Below are positions 47,040 to 56,349 of a DNA stretch of 64,000 bases, piece by piece. Source of the DNA: Gordonia rhizosphera NBRC 16068 (lineage in GTDB: Bacteria > Actinomycetota > Actinomycetes > Mycobacteriales > Mycobacteriaceae); NCBI RefSeq assembly GCF_000298195.1, contig NZ_BAHC01000055.1:28814-92813 (forward strand), read 5' to 3'. A program made the position numbers and the translations under genes. The notes beneath the pieces are model-generated. The model did no database searches, was not told where the DNA came from, and saw only the letters and a list, made by a program, of their open reading frames with translations. Positions within the stretch are counted from its first letter, which is position 1. Every line of letters begins with the position of its first letter.

Positions 47040-48014
47040 TCAGCCGGCCCGCCTGCCGTTTCGGCTGTCCGCGTCCCTGGCCGCCCGGACGGCCTCCGAG
47101 GTGAACTCTGCGGTCTTCTCGATCGCGTGGACGGTCTCCGGATGCCGCGTGACCAGCACCGGGAACGCGTGTATCTGCCAAGAATAGCTGTGGGCCACCG
47201 CGGGAACGCCGGCCGCCTCGAGGGCCTCCACGAGCCCGATGACATCGGGCTCGAGCATCTCGCCCTCGGCGGTGATCATCGCCGTCGGCGGGAACGCGTC
47301 GTCGGCGAGGTCGCCGATGCGCCGCACCCCGGTGAGCGCGACGGGTCCCCGGTCGAACAGTTTCTCGAGTTCGACCATCTTCCTCTGCGGAATGTAGGCA
47401 TCCGAACGGCTCGACCGGTCCGGGTGGGTACCCACGTCGAGGTCGAGCAGCGGCGAGAACCCGATGACCGCCGTCGGCCTGGGCAGTCCCTCGCCGTCGG
47501 CGCCCTCGACGATCTTGCCCGCCAGGAATCCGCCCGCCGAATCACCCGCGACGACGACGCGGCGATAGCCACGCTCGAGGACGAGTTCCCGGTAGGCGGC
47601 GAGCGCATCGGCAACCGAGGCGCCCACACCCGACGACGGCAACTGCCGGTATCCGAGGGAAAAGACCGGCAATTCACATGCCTGCGCGAGACGGCTCGCG
47701 ATGGACCGGTGCGAGCCGAGACCGCACACCACGAACGCGCCGCCGTGCAGGTACAGGATCGCGGTCTCGGTATCGCGGCGCGACGGGCCGACGGGCAGGA
47801 TGAACTCCGCCGGCCGTTCGGCCAGTGTCATCCGCTCGCGGACGACCCCTTTCGGTTTCGGCCCGACCGCCAGGACGTGGTCGATCAGGTAGAGCCCGGC
47901 CATCCCGGACCGGGTCAGCGGCCACCACGACAGCGTCGGCCGCAACACGGCACGGGTCACGATCCACATCGGAATCGACAGGAGGCTGGGCCTGCGGTGG
48001 TGCACGATCGGCAT
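47040..48014 (-). CDS. alpha/beta hydrolase, hormone-sensitive-lipase (HGG) family esterase
   Basis: A 324-residue hydrolase. The oxyanion-hole motif LYLHGGAFVVCGLGSH is near residue 90-105 and the nucleophile elbow VVVAGDSAGGFLAG gives Ser at about 158. An Asp-His pair follows near the C-terminus (SYSWQIHAFPVL). It would cleave short-chain esters. GAAGGAGACGAAC precedes the ATG. It is divergent from the NRPS-like gene across 265 bp, which raises the possibility of a role in processing its product. Confidence 0.87.
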   Translation of the reverse strand: MPIVHHRRPSLLSIPMWIVTRAVLRPTLSWWPLTRSGMAGLYLIDHVLAVGPKPKGVVRERMTLAERPAEFILPVGPSRRDTETAILYLHGGAFVVCGLGSHRSIASRLAQACELPVFSLGYRQLPSSGVGASVADALAAYRELVLERGYRRVVVAGDSAGGFLAGKIVEGADGEGLPRPTAVIGFSPLLDLDVGTHPDRSSRSDAYIPQRKMVELEKLFDRGPVALTGVRRIGDLADDAFPPTAMITAEGEMLEPDVIGLVEALEAAGVPAVAHSYSWQIHAFPVLVTRHPETVHAIEKTAEFTSEAVRAARDADSRNGRRAG

Positions 48015-48253
48015 GTTCGTCTCCTTCGCATCACGTGGGCGCTACTCACGTGGACGCCTCGGTCGCGACGCGGATACTCGCCCCTCGGGGGCTCACCGGA
48101 TGCTGAGATACTCCTGTGCGAAAGCTACACCGTCGTCGGACGCCGACGACGTTCATCCGGCGGGTTTCGCGGGGGAACTCACCGCATGCGGACGCCGAGA
48201 CCTGCGCCACTGACTGTTCACCCGTGTCACAGACACCGGTTGCGCAACTGGGT

Positions 48254-48259
48254 TATATT
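48254..48259 (+). promoter_or_regulatory. -10 box of the NRPS-like gene
   Basis: TATATT, a near-consensus -10, would start transcription near 48267, 13 bases before the ATG. No clear -35 element was seen. Confidence 0.4.
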
Positions 48260-48279
48260 CTTCGCTTCGTGTCGAATCG

Positions 48280-51200
48280 ATGGTGGTGAGCGTGGGTATA
48301 CCGGCCCATTTCCTGCTTTCCGCACAGGCCAGCGCACCGCGCACCCTGTGCGATGTCCTCGATGAAACGACGGCGAGGTTCCCCGACGCCCCCGCGATCG
48401 ACGACGGTGAGCTGACACTGAGCTACACCCAACTCCTCGCGCTGATCCGGCGCGGCGCCGAGCGCCTCGCGGCGGCCGGGGTGGGGCGCGGCGGCCGAGT
48501 CGGCATCCGGATGCCGTCGGGGTCGCGCGAGCTGTATGTGGCCATCCTGTCCACGTTGTACGCCGGGGCGTCCTACGTCCCCGTCGACGCCGACGATCCG
48601 CCCGAGCGCGCCGAGTTGGTGTTCGGCGAGGCCGCCGTCGACGTCGTCGTCGACGCCTCGGGTATCCACCCGACCGGTGGTGACGACCCCGCACCGGTCG
48701 CGACGGAATCTCCGGACGATGCACGACCCTCCAGCGGCGACGATGCCTGGATCATCTTCACCTCGGGTTCGACCGGAACTCCGAAGGGCGTGGCGGTGAC
48801 CCACCGCAACGCGGCGGCCTTCGTCGACGCCGAAGCACGCATGTTCCTGCTCGACGACCCGCTGGGCCCGGGCGACCGTGTCCTGGCCGGATTGTCGGTG
48901 GCCTTCGACGCCTCGTGCGAAGAGATGTGGCTGGCGTGGCGCAACGGCGCCTGCCTGGTCCCCGCACCGCGGTCACTGGTGCGCAGCGGCATGGACCTGG
49001 GCCCATGGCTGGTGCAGCGCGACATCAACGTGGTGTCGACGGTGCCGACGCTGGCATCGCTGTGGCCGGCGGAGGCGATGGAGGCGGTGCGCCTGCTGAT
49101 CTTCGGTGGTGAGGCCTGCCCACCCGAACTCGCCGAACGGCTCGCCGTCGAGGGTCGCGAGGTGTGGAACACCTACGGACCCACCGAGGCGACCGTGGTG
49201 GCCTGCGCCGCGCAGATGGACGGCACCGGCCCGGTCCGAATCGGACTGCCGCTGCCCGGCTGGGACCTCGTGGTCGTCGACGGCGACGGCAACCCGGTCG
49301 GCGACGGCGAGATCGGTGAACTCGTCATCGGCGGTGTCGGCCTGGCCCGCTACCTCGACCCGGCCAAGGATGCCGAGAAATACGCACCTATGCCGACCCT
49401 GGGCTGGGACCGCGCCTACCGCAGCGGCGACCTGGTCAAACTCGATCACAGCGGGCTGTTGTTCCAGGGTCGTGCCGACGATCAGGTGAAGGTCGGCGGG
49501 CGCCGCATCGAACTGGGTGAGATCGACAACGCGCTGCAGAAGCTGCCCGGGGTGAGCGGCGCCGCCGCCGCGGTGCGCAAATCCGCCGCCGGCAACAGCC
49601 TCCTCGTGGGCTATCTGGTCTCGCCGAACCCGGACTTCGACGTCACCGGCGCCCACACCGAACTCCTGAAGCACCTGCCGGCACCGATGGTGCCGCGACT
49701 CGCGCTCGTCGACGAACTCCCCACCCGCACCTCGGGCAAGGTCGACCGCAACGCGTTGCCGTGGCCGCTGCCGAGCGGACGGACCTCCGACGAGGACAAC
49801 GACCTCAGTGACACCGAGGTGTGGGTGGCGCGGTGCTGGACCGATGTACTCGGCGTCGTCGTCGACGACCCGCGGGCCGACTTCTTCGCCGAGGGCGGCG
49901 GGTCGCTGGCGGCGGCACAACTGGTGACGGCTCTGCGCGAACGTCACCCCGACATCACCGTCGCCGACCTGTACGACCACCCGCGGCTGGGTTCGCTCGC
50001 CGAGATGCTCGACGAACGCGTGCCGTCCGTCGTGGTCACGCCGCGCGACGTGGTGCCGACGCCGCGGCGGGCCGGGCTGGCCCAGATCGCGTTGTCGGTG
50101 CCGCTGACGACCCTGACCGGCCTGCAGTGGGCGACCTGGCTCGGGGTGGCGAACAACGTGGCGGCCGAGGTCGTCCACCGCGCCGACCGTGACGTGCCGT
50201 GGCTGGTGGAGGTGAACTGGTGGGTCCTGCTCGTCGCGTTCCTGCTGTTCATCACCCCGCCGGGCCGGATGCTGATCGCCGCCACCGGCGCCCGCCTACT
50301 CCTGATGGGTTTGCGGCCCGGCACCTATCCCCGCGGCAGCGGCACCCACATCCGACTGTGGGTGGCCGAGCGACTGCTCGACGCGAGCGGTGCCGCCAAC
50401 CTGTCGGGTGCGCCGTGGATGATCTACCTGGCCCGGGCACTCGGGGCGAACATCGGGCGCGGCGTCGACCTGCACACGATTCCGCCCGTCACCGGCTTCC
50501 TCACGGTCAACGACGGCGCATCCGTCGAACCCGAGGTCGACCTGGCCGGCTGGTGGATTGACGGCGACCGTGTACACATCGGCGAGATCATGGTCAAACG
50601 CGGAGCGTCGATCGGCGCGCGCTCCACCCTGCTGCCCGGCGCGGTGATCGGGCGTGACGCCATCGTCGCACCCGGCTCGGCGGTCCGCGGACGGGTGAAA
50701 TCCCGGCAACTCTGGGCCGGCTCCCCGGCCGTCAAGGTCGGCAAGGCCGACCATCCCTGGCCCGATCATCGTCCGCCGCGCGGGACGCAGTGGGTTCCGG
50801 TGTATGGCCTGTCGTCGATGGTGCTCGCGGCGATCCCACTGATCTCGCTGGCGGCCGGGCTCGCGGTGATGGGGTCGTGGGCGGTCCACGCCGATCAGTT
50901 GGCCGATGTCGCCCTACGGTGCCTCATCCTGCTGGCGCCCGCGACGATCGCCAGCCTCGCCGTGTTCGCGGCGATCACCGCGATCCTGGTCCGTCTCCTG
51001 TCGATCGGACTGACGCGCGGCTACCACCCGGTCCGGTCCCGCGTCGGCTGGCAGGTGTGGATGACCGAACGGCTCCTCGACATGGCGCGCACCTATCTGT
51101 TCCCGCTCTACGCAAGCCTGCTCACGCCGTGGTGGTTCCGCCTGCTCGGCGTCACCGTCGGTCCGGGCACCGAGATCTCCACGGCACTGGTCCTGCCCAA

Positions 51201-52170
51201 GTTCACCACGATCGGTGAGGGCGCCTTCCTCGCCGACGACACGATGGTGGCGTCCTACGAACTCGGCGGCGGCTGGCTGCACGTCGACGTGGCGAAGATC
51301 GGCAAGCGTTCGTTCCTGGGTAACTCGGGGATGACCGCACCCGGACGCAAGGTACCCAAGGACGGTCTCGTCGCGGTGCTGTCGGCGACGCCCGAGAGCG
51401 CGAAGTCGGGGTCGAGCTGGCTGGGCAGCCCACCGACCCGGCTGCGCCGCACCGCCACCGAGACCGACACGTCGCGCACCTTCGACCCGCCGATGAGCCT
51501 GAAACTCGCCCGCGCGATCGTCGAGACGCTGCGCATCATCCCGGTGATGGTGTCGTTCGCGCTGGGGCTGTTCATGCTGCTGGGGCTGCAGTACGTCGCA
51601 GTCGAGACGTCGTACTGGGTGGCCGCGCTCGTCAGCGGTGTGCTCCTGCTGGTCGCCGGCGCGGCGGCGTGCTGTGTCGCGGCCGCCGCGAAATGGATCG
51701 TCGTCGGGCGGATCGAGGTGTCCGAGCACCCGCTGTGGAGTTCGTTCGTCTGGCGCAACGAACTCTCCGACGCGTTCGTGGAGACCGTCGCCGCACCCTG
51801 GTTCGCCAACGCCGCAGCCGGTACCCCGATCCTCAACCTGTGGCTGCGCATGCTGGGCGCCACCATCGGCAGGGGCGTCTGGTGTGAGACCTACTGGCTG
51901 CCCGAGGCCGACCTCGTCACGCTCGGCGACGGCGCGACCGTGCAGCGCGGCTGCGTGGTGCAGACCCACCTCTTCCACGACCGGGTGATGGCCATCGACG
52001 AGGTGACTCTTGAGGCCGGCGCCACCCTCGGCCCGCACTGCGTCGCGCTACCCGCGTCGGGTCTCGGTGAGTCGACGACGGTGGGCCCGGCCTCGCTGGT
52101 CATGCGCGGCGACGTGGTGCCCGCCCACACCCGCTGGCAGGGAAATCCCATCGCGCCGTGGCACGAGTGA
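48280..52170 (+). CDS. Pls/PosA-family NRPS-like protein (A-T plus membrane/hexapeptide acyltransferase domains)
   Basis: A 1296-residue protein. The adenylation domain (about 20-510) has IIFTSGSTGTPKGVAVTH, NTYGPTEATV, YRSGDLVKL, GRADDQVKVGGRRIELGEID and RTSGKVDRNALP. The carrier site is EGGGSL with Ser542. There is no condensation or thioesterase domain. The C-terminal 700 residues hold about six membrane helices and three left-handed-helix (hexapeptide) segments such as GASIGARSTLLPGAVIG and VARSFLGNSG-like turns (KRSFLGNSGMTAPGRKVPK). This is the layout of epsilon-poly-lysine synthetase (Pls) relatives, which join one amino acid type into a polymer. The specificity code was not derived. 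ATG at 48280 is preferred; later GTGs are possible. Confidence 0.85.
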   Translation: MVVSVGIPAHFLLSAQASAPRTLCDVLDETTARFPDAPAIDDGELTLSYTQLLALIRRGAERLAAAGVGRGGRVGIRMPSGSRELYVAILSTLYAGASYVPVDADDPPERAELVFGEAAVDVVVDASGIHPTGGDDPAPVATESPDDARPSSGDDAWIIFTSGSTGTPKGVAVTHRNAAAFVDAEARMFLLDDPLGPGDRVLAGLSVAFDASCEEMWLAWRNGACLVPAPRSLVRSGMDLGPWLVQRDINVVSTVPTLASLWPAEAMEAVRLLIFGGEACPPELAERLAVEGREVWNTYGPTEATVVACAAQMDGTGPVRIGLPLPGWDLVVVDGDGNPVGDGEIGELVIGGVGLARYLDPAKDAEKYAPMPTLGWDRAYRSGDLVKLDHSGLLFQGRADDQVKVGGRRIELGEIDNALQKLPGVSGAAAAVRKSAAGNSLLVGYLVSPNPDFDVTGAHTELLKHLPAPMVPRLALVDELPTRTSGKVDRNALPWPLPSGRTSDEDNDLSDTEVWVARCWTDVLGVVVDDPRADFFAEGGGSLAAAQLVTALRERHPDITVADLYDHPRLGSLAEMLDERVPSVVVTPRDVVPTPRRAGLAQIALSVPLTTLTGLQWATWLGVANNVAAEVVHRADRDVPWLVEVNWWVLLVAFLLFITPPGRMLIAATGARLLLMGLRPGTYPRGSGTHIRLWVAERLLDASGAANLSGAPWMIYLARALGANIGRGVDLHTIPPVTGFLTVNDGASVEPEVDLAGWWIDGDRVHIGEIMVKRGASIGARSTLLPGAVIGRDAIVAPGSAVRGRVKSRQLWAGSPAVKVGKADHPWPDHRPPRGTQWVPVYGLSSMVLAAIPLISLAAGLAVMGSWAVHADQLADVALRCLILLAPATIASLAVFAAITAILVRLLSIGLTRGYHPVRSRVGWQVWMTERLLDMARTYLFPLYASLLTPWWFRLLGVTVGPGTEISTALVLPKFTTIGEGAFLADDTMVASYELGGGWLHVDVAKIGKRSFLGNSGMTAPGRKVPKDGLVAVLSATPESAKSGSSWLGSPPTRLRRTATETDTSRTFDPPMSLKLARAIVETLRIIPVMVSFALGLFMLLGLQYVAVETSYWVAALVSGVLLLVAGAAACCVAAAAKWIVVGRIEVSEHPLWSSFVWRNELSDAFVETVAAPWFANAAAGTPILNLWLRMLGATIGRGVWCETYWLPEADLVTLGDGATVQRGCVVQTHLFHDRVMAIDEVTLEAGATLGPHCVALPASGLGESTTVGPASLVMRGDVVPAHTRWQGNPIAPWHE

Positions 52171-52192
52171 TTCGACCCGCGCATCCCGGCCT

Positions 52193-52215
52193 CTGAGGAG
52201 CGAGGCGCTCCTCAG
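52193..52215. terminator. stem-loop between NRPS-like and DoxX genes
   Basis: CTGAGGAGCG and CGCTCCTCAG form a perfect ten-pair stem with a three-base loop, 23 bases after the NRPS-like stop and 27 from the DoxX stop. It can serve both convergent genes. Confidence 0.7.
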
Positions 52216-52241
52216 GGCACGGATGACCGCAGATGACCGGT

Positions 52242-52676
52242 TCAGCCGACAGCCACGTTCTCCGACTTCGCGGCGCGCCGACGGGACAGGTAGTGGTCGG
52301 CGGCTGTGCTGCCGGCCTGGGCGAACCCGACCGCGAGAAGACCCGCGATGAGCGCGAGCGGCAGTTCGTAACCGCCGTCGCCCGACCACAGCCCGGCGTC
52401 CCAGTGCACGTACGCGATCGCGCCGAGCATGTCGAGGATCAGCAGAACCGACACGATCGGGAGGAACAACCCCACGATCAGCAGGATGCCACCGATGAGT
52501 TCAACCCAGGTGGCGTACTGCGCGGCGAGGTCGGGAAGTGGGATTCCCACCGAGTCGAAGAACTTGCCGGTGTTACCGATCCCGTTGGTGCTCAACTTCT
52601 GCCATCCGTGCATGACGAAGATGAAGCCGAGGATCACCCGAGCGAGGAGGAATGACACATTGCGAAGCCCGAACAT
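52242..52676 (-). CDS. DoxX-family membrane protein
   Basis: A 144-residue protein with four predicted helices. LLARVILGFIFVMHGWQKL, ELIGGILLIVGLFLPIVSVL and LALIAGLLAVGFAQAGS match the DoxX family. In M. tuberculosis DoxX takes part in a membrane complex that detoxifies superoxide with SodA and SseA; no partner is seen here. AAAGG precedes the ATG. Confidence 0.88.
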   Translation of the reverse strand: MFGLRNVSFLLARVILGFIFVMHGWQKLSTNGIGNTGKFFDSVGIPLPDLAAQYATWVELIGGILLIVGLFLPIVSVLLILDMLGAIAYVHWDAGLWSGDGGYELPLALIAGLLAVGFAQAGSTAADHYLSRRRAAKSENVAVG

Positions 52677-52840
52677 CGTTTACCTTTCTGCTGCCGAACG
52701 TTAAACCGGACCGTGGTCCGCTTGCGGTGAGTCTCTCACACCATGACCGTCGCGTGCACATCGAACCCGCCAGGTAACCTGAGTGTCCGCGACGGCACAG
52801 CGCCGGCGCCGCACACGCACTACGAGCAGAGGGAGAGTCA

Positions 52841-54196
52841 GTGCCGGGGAAGTGGGGTAAGGGTCCACGCCAACCGGTTCTCGGCACTCCGCACGACGAC
52901 CTCGACCCCTACCTGCCCGACCACGGCAACCTGGGCTTTCGCATCTCCCGGTACGACCTCGAACTCGAGTACAAGGTGTCGCCGAACCGGCTGGCCGGTG
53001 TCGCGACGCTGACCGCCACGTCGTATGTCCAGCTGCAGCGGTTCACCCTCGACCTCGCCTCGCCGATGGCGGTGGCGAAAGTCACGGTCAACGACAAGCG
53101 CGCGCGCCACTCCCACCGCAACCGGAAGCTGACGATCACCCCCGAATCCCCGATCCCGCCGGGCGGGGCGATGACCATCGTGGTGCGCTATGCCGGCTCA
53201 CCACGCCCGATCCGCGGACCGTGGGGGGACGTCGGTTGGGAGGAACTCAGCGAAGGGTCGCTGTGCGCGAATCAGCCCAACGGCGCCGCGTCGTGGTTTC
53301 CGTGTGACGACCATCCGAGCGCGAAGGCACCGTATCGGATCGCGATCACCACCGACAGCCCCTACTACGCACTGGCCAACGGGGTACTGGAGTCCAAACG
53401 CTCCCGCGCCGCGCAGACCACGTGGGTCTACCAGCAGATCGAACCGATGCCGACCTATCTCGCCTCGGTCCAGATCGGTCCGTACAAGCGCAAGGCACTG
53501 GCGTCCAAGCCCGTTCCGGTGCAGGCGATCTTCCCGGCACGACTGAGTCGCAACTTCGACATCGACTTCGGCCGGCAGATGGAGATGATCGACGTATTCG
53601 TCGAGATGTTCGGTCCCTACCCGTTCCACTCCTACAGCGTCGTCGTGACGGACGACGAGCTGGACATCCCCATCGAGGCGCAGAGTCTGTCCACGTTCGG
53701 CGCCAACCATTGCGACGGCACCCGACATTCCGAACGGCTCATCGCCCACGAGTTGGCGCATCAGTGGTTCGGCAACTCGGTGACCCTGGCGCGCTGGCGC
53801 GACATCTGGTTGCACGAGGGGTTCGCCTGCTACGCGGAGTGGCTGTGGAGCCAGCGTTCCGGTGGGCCGAGCGCCGCCGAGTGGGCGCGCCATTACTACG
53901 ACAAGCTGGCCGCGAATCCGGTGCGGGCGGTGCTGAGCGATCCGGGCCCGCGCAAGATGTTCGACGACTGGGTCTACAAACGCGGCGCGCTGACCCTGCA
54001 CGCCCTGCGCCTGACCATCGGCGACGGCAACTTCTTCGCACTCCTGCACCGCTGGACCGACAAGTACCGGTATGGCTCGGTGACCACCGAGGACTTCATC
54101 GCGCTGGCCGCCAACTATTCGTCGCAGTCGCTCGGCCCGCTCTGGGAGGCCTGGCTGTTCACCGCCAAGCTGCCCGCGTTCCCCGGGCCGTCCTGA
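52841..54196 (+). CDS. M1-family zinc metallopeptidase
   Basis: A 451-residue aminopeptidase-N-like enzyme. HELAHQWFGN and LHEGFACYAEWLW give HEXXH plus the third zinc ligand Glu 18 residues on. The N-terminal beta domain (SRYDLELEYKVSPNRLAGVA) is normal. It lacks the long C-terminal helical domains of standard M1 enzymes and belongs to a compact subgroup. The substrate-anchoring GXMEN motif is replaced by IPIEAQSLSTFG, so the aminopeptidase activity is uncertain. GGGAG lies before the GTG. No signal peptide is seen. Confidence 0.88.
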   Translation: MPGKWGKGPRQPVLGTPHDDLDPYLPDHGNLGFRISRYDLELEYKVSPNRLAGVATLTATSYVQLQRFTLDLASPMAVAKVTVNDKRARHSHRNRKLTITPESPIPPGGAMTIVVRYAGSPRPIRGPWGDVGWEELSEGSLCANQPNGAASWFPCDDHPSAKAPYRIAITTDSPYYALANGVLESKRSRAAQTTWVYQQIEPMPTYLASVQIGPYKRKALASKPVPVQAIFPARLSRNFDIDFGRQMEMIDVFVEMFGPYPFHSYSVVVTDDELDIPIEAQSLSTFGANHCDGTRHSERLIAHELAHQWFGNSVTLARWRDIWLHEGFACYAEWLWSQRSGGPSAAEWARHYYDKLAANPVRAVLSDPGPRKMFDDWVYKRGALTLHALRLTIGDGNFFALLHRWTDKYRYGSVTTEDFIALAANYSSQSLGPLWEAWLFTAKLPAFPGPS

Positions 54197-54207
54197 ACGC
54201 CTCGACG

Positions 54208-55494
54208 ATGTCGCACGACGACGCGCCGGCCCGGGCCTCGGGCGCGATCGGACGGGTCACCGTCGCGACCGTCGTCGCAGCGGCGTCGGGCTACCTCGTG
54301 CTGCTGCTCGCGGCCCGCGACCTCGGGGCGGTCACCTACTCGGTGTTCGCGGTGTTCTGGGCCGCCTACGGCATGGTCACCGGCGCACAGAACGGTCAGC
54401 TGCAGGAGACCACCCGCGCGACGCGGGCAGGTGGCGACGTTCGGCATGCCGCGGCGCGACCGTCGTCGCGGGCCCGACCGTGGCTGGTCAACTCGGTGAT
54501 CGGGGTGGCGCTCGGCGCGGTCGTCGTGGTCTCGTCACCATTGTGGAGCGACCGGGTGTTCACGCAGGACCGGTGGCTGTCGGTGCTGCTGCTCGCGGTG
54601 GGTGTCGTGTCGTTCGCCGTGTACGCGCATCTCGCCGGGGCGCTCTCAGGCGCGGTGTCCTGGGGCGCGTTCGCGGCGCTGCTGTCGACCGATGCGCTGA
54701 TCCGACTGGTCGGGGCCGTCGTCGCGGTGCTCCTCGGGCTGGGCCTGACCGCGTTCCTGGTGATCACGGTGATCGGGTCGGTGTCGTGGATCCTCCTGCT
54801 GACGTGGTCGACGGCAGCGCGTCATGCGGCGGGACTACGCGGTGACGTCGGGACCCGACGGTTCACCGCCAACACCCTGACCGCGATGGCCGCGGCCGCG
54901 GCGAGCGCGATCCTGGTGATGGGTTTCCCGGTGCTGATCAATGCGACCGACGGGGTCGGGGATCGCTCCGACGCGGCGACCCTCGGCGCCGTCGTCCTGG
55001 CGGTCACCTTGACGCGGGCGCCGCTCTTGGTACCGCTGAACAGTTTCCAGGGGGTGCTGATCACCCGATTCGTCGACCACCGCGATCGCCTCGTCGCGGC
55101 GCTGCGCGCACCGATGGTCGTGGTCGCAGGTGTCGGGGTCGTCGGTGCGGGCGCCGCGTGGCTGATCGGACCGTGGCTCCTGACCACGATCTTCGGGGCC
55201 GACTACCGGCTGGCCGGACTCACGGTGGCCTGGCTGACCGTGGGTGCGACGGCGCTCGCGCTGCTGACCGTGACCGGCGCCGCGGTGCTCGCCACCGCCG
55301 CGCACCGGTGGTATGCCGCGGGGTGGTGGATCGCCACCATCGCCTCGATCGCGCTGCTGCTGCTACCGGTCGGCATCGACGGCCGGGTCGCGATCGCGCT
55401 GATCGGCGGGCCCGTCGTCGGGATGGCGGTTCACGGATTCGGGTTGGCGTTGCGTAGCCGACCCGCCGTCGTGGCCACCCGTGATTGGGCGTGA
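54208..55494 (+). CDS. polysaccharide/lipid-linked glycan flippase-like membrane protein
   Basis: A 428-residue protein with about 12 helices (GRVTVATVVAAASGYLVLLL at the N-terminus, RAPLLVPLNSFQGVLITRFV in the middle), like the Wzx/MOP flippase superfamily. It is in the position of Rv3630 in M. tuberculosis, upstream of the GT2/DUF2304 pair, and may flip a polyprenyl-linked sugar. The ATG is 11 bases after the M1 peptidase stop. Its 3' end overlaps the convergent glycosyltransferase gene by 64 bases. Confidence 0.8.
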   Translation: MSHDDAPARASGAIGRVTVATVVAAASGYLVLLLAARDLGAVTYSVFAVFWAAYGMVTGAQNGQLQETTRATRAGGDVRHAAARPSSRARPWLVNSVIGVALGAVVVVSSPLWSDRVFTQDRWLSVLLLAVGVVSFAVYAHLAGALSGAVSWGAFAALLSTDALIRLVGAVVAVLLGLGLTAFLVITVIGSVSWILLLTWSTAARHAAGLRGDVGTRRFTANTLTAMAAAAASAILVMGFPVLINATDGVGDRSDAATLGAVVLAVTLTRAPLLVPLNSFQGVLITRFVDHRDRLVAALRAPMVVVAGVGVVGAGAAWLIGPWLLTTIFGADYRLAGLTVAWLTVGATALALLTVTGAAVLATAAHRWYAAGWWIATIASIALLLLPVGIDGRVAIALIGGPVVGMAVHGFGLALRSRPAVVATRDWA

Positions 55495-56300
55495 TTGAGG
55501 CGCGAGGTGGCGTGCAGACGCGCCGCGCGGGCCGCGCGCGGCCACCCACGAGCGGCGCAGCGGCGAGCTTCCACGGCGAAGAAGGCGTTCTCCTCGGCGA
55601 ATCGTCGCCCGTCGACGGCATGTACCGAACTGACCGACGCGTCATGCCGGCGATAGCGGAACACCACGGTCGGGTCGTAGACCAACGACCTGCCGACGGC
55701 GGCGAGGTCGACGAGCAGCGCGAGGTCGAGGACGATCTCGAGGCCCGGCCGGAAGCCCACGTCGCGAACCGCGGCGGTCCGCCACAGCAGCGACGGGAAG
55801 TAGGTCCAGTTGCCGTGATAGAGACCCGTCGCCATCACCTCGCCACGCAACACGACCGGCTCCCCCGGCCGGGCGCGGGGCGCGAGGAGCGCCTTGATCC
55901 GGTCGCCGAGCGGCCGGACGACCCGGTCACGGTCATCGATCACCTCCACACCCGGCGCGATCACGGCGGCCTCCGGATGGCCGTCGGCCAACCCACGCAC
56001 GGTGGTCAGGTAGTCGGGGGTCATCACGTCGTCGCACCCGACGACGACGAAGTAGTCGGCCTCGACAAGTTCCACGCACCGTCGGAAATTGCCGTTCACA
56101 CCCAGGTTGGTTTCGTTGCGCAGGTAGCGGACGCGGGGATCGTCGAGGGACTCCAACCACTCCCCCGGCGCCGGGTCGGGATAGCAGTCGTCGACGACGA
56201 CGAGCCGCAGATCGCCGTCGCGCTGCCCGAGCACACTGGTGACGGCCTGCCGGAACTGCGCGACGTCACCGTAGAAGGGCATCATCACGTCGATCGGCAC
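55431..56300 (-). CDS. family 2 glycosyltransferase
   Basis: A 289-residue GT-A enzyme. VPIDVMMPFYGDVAQFRQAV, LRLVVVDDCYPDP and YFVVVGCDDVMTPDYL (acidic triad for metal) are typical. It should add a sugar from an NDP donor. The GTG start is preferred because TACCCT lies six bases upstream; an upstream ATG in frame would overlap the promoter of the divergent gene. It is back to back with the PpgS-like gene. Confidence 0.85.
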   Translation of the reverse strand: MPIDVMMPFYGDVAQFRQAVTSVLGQRDGDLRLVVVDDCYPDPAPGEWLESLDDPRVRYLRNETNLGVNGNFRRCVELVEADYFVVVGCDDVMTPDYLTTVRGLADGHPEAAVIAPGVEVIDDRDRVVRPLGDRIKALLAPRARPGEPVVLRGEVMATGLYHGNWTYFPSLLWRTAAVRDVGFRPGLEIVLDLALLVDLAAVGRSLVYDPTVVFRYRRHDASVSSVHAVDGRRFAEENAFFAVEARRCAARGWPRAARAARLHATSRLNHAQSRVATTAGRLRNANPNP

Positions 56301-56306
56301 CCGCCC

Positions 56307-56312
56307 AGGGTA
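56307..56312 (-). promoter_or_regulatory. leaderless -10 box of the minus-strand GT2 gene
   Basis: TACCCT is followed by six bases and GTG on the minus strand. Confidence 0.55.
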
Positions 56313-56336
56313 GGTCACCGCGAATACCGGCTCGGC

Positions 56337-56342
56337 TAGGGT
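56337..56342 (+). promoter_or_regulatory. leaderless -10 box of the PpgS-like gene
   Basis: TAGGGT is followed by seven bases and ATG. The two starts are 50 bases apart on opposite strands. Confidence 0.6.
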
Positions 56343-56349
56343 TACCGAC

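Noticed and set aside
52841..54196. M1 peptidase considered a truncated pseudogene because it is short
   Set aside because: The zinc motif is intact, the frame is complete and compact M1 proteins of this size are common in actinobacteria.
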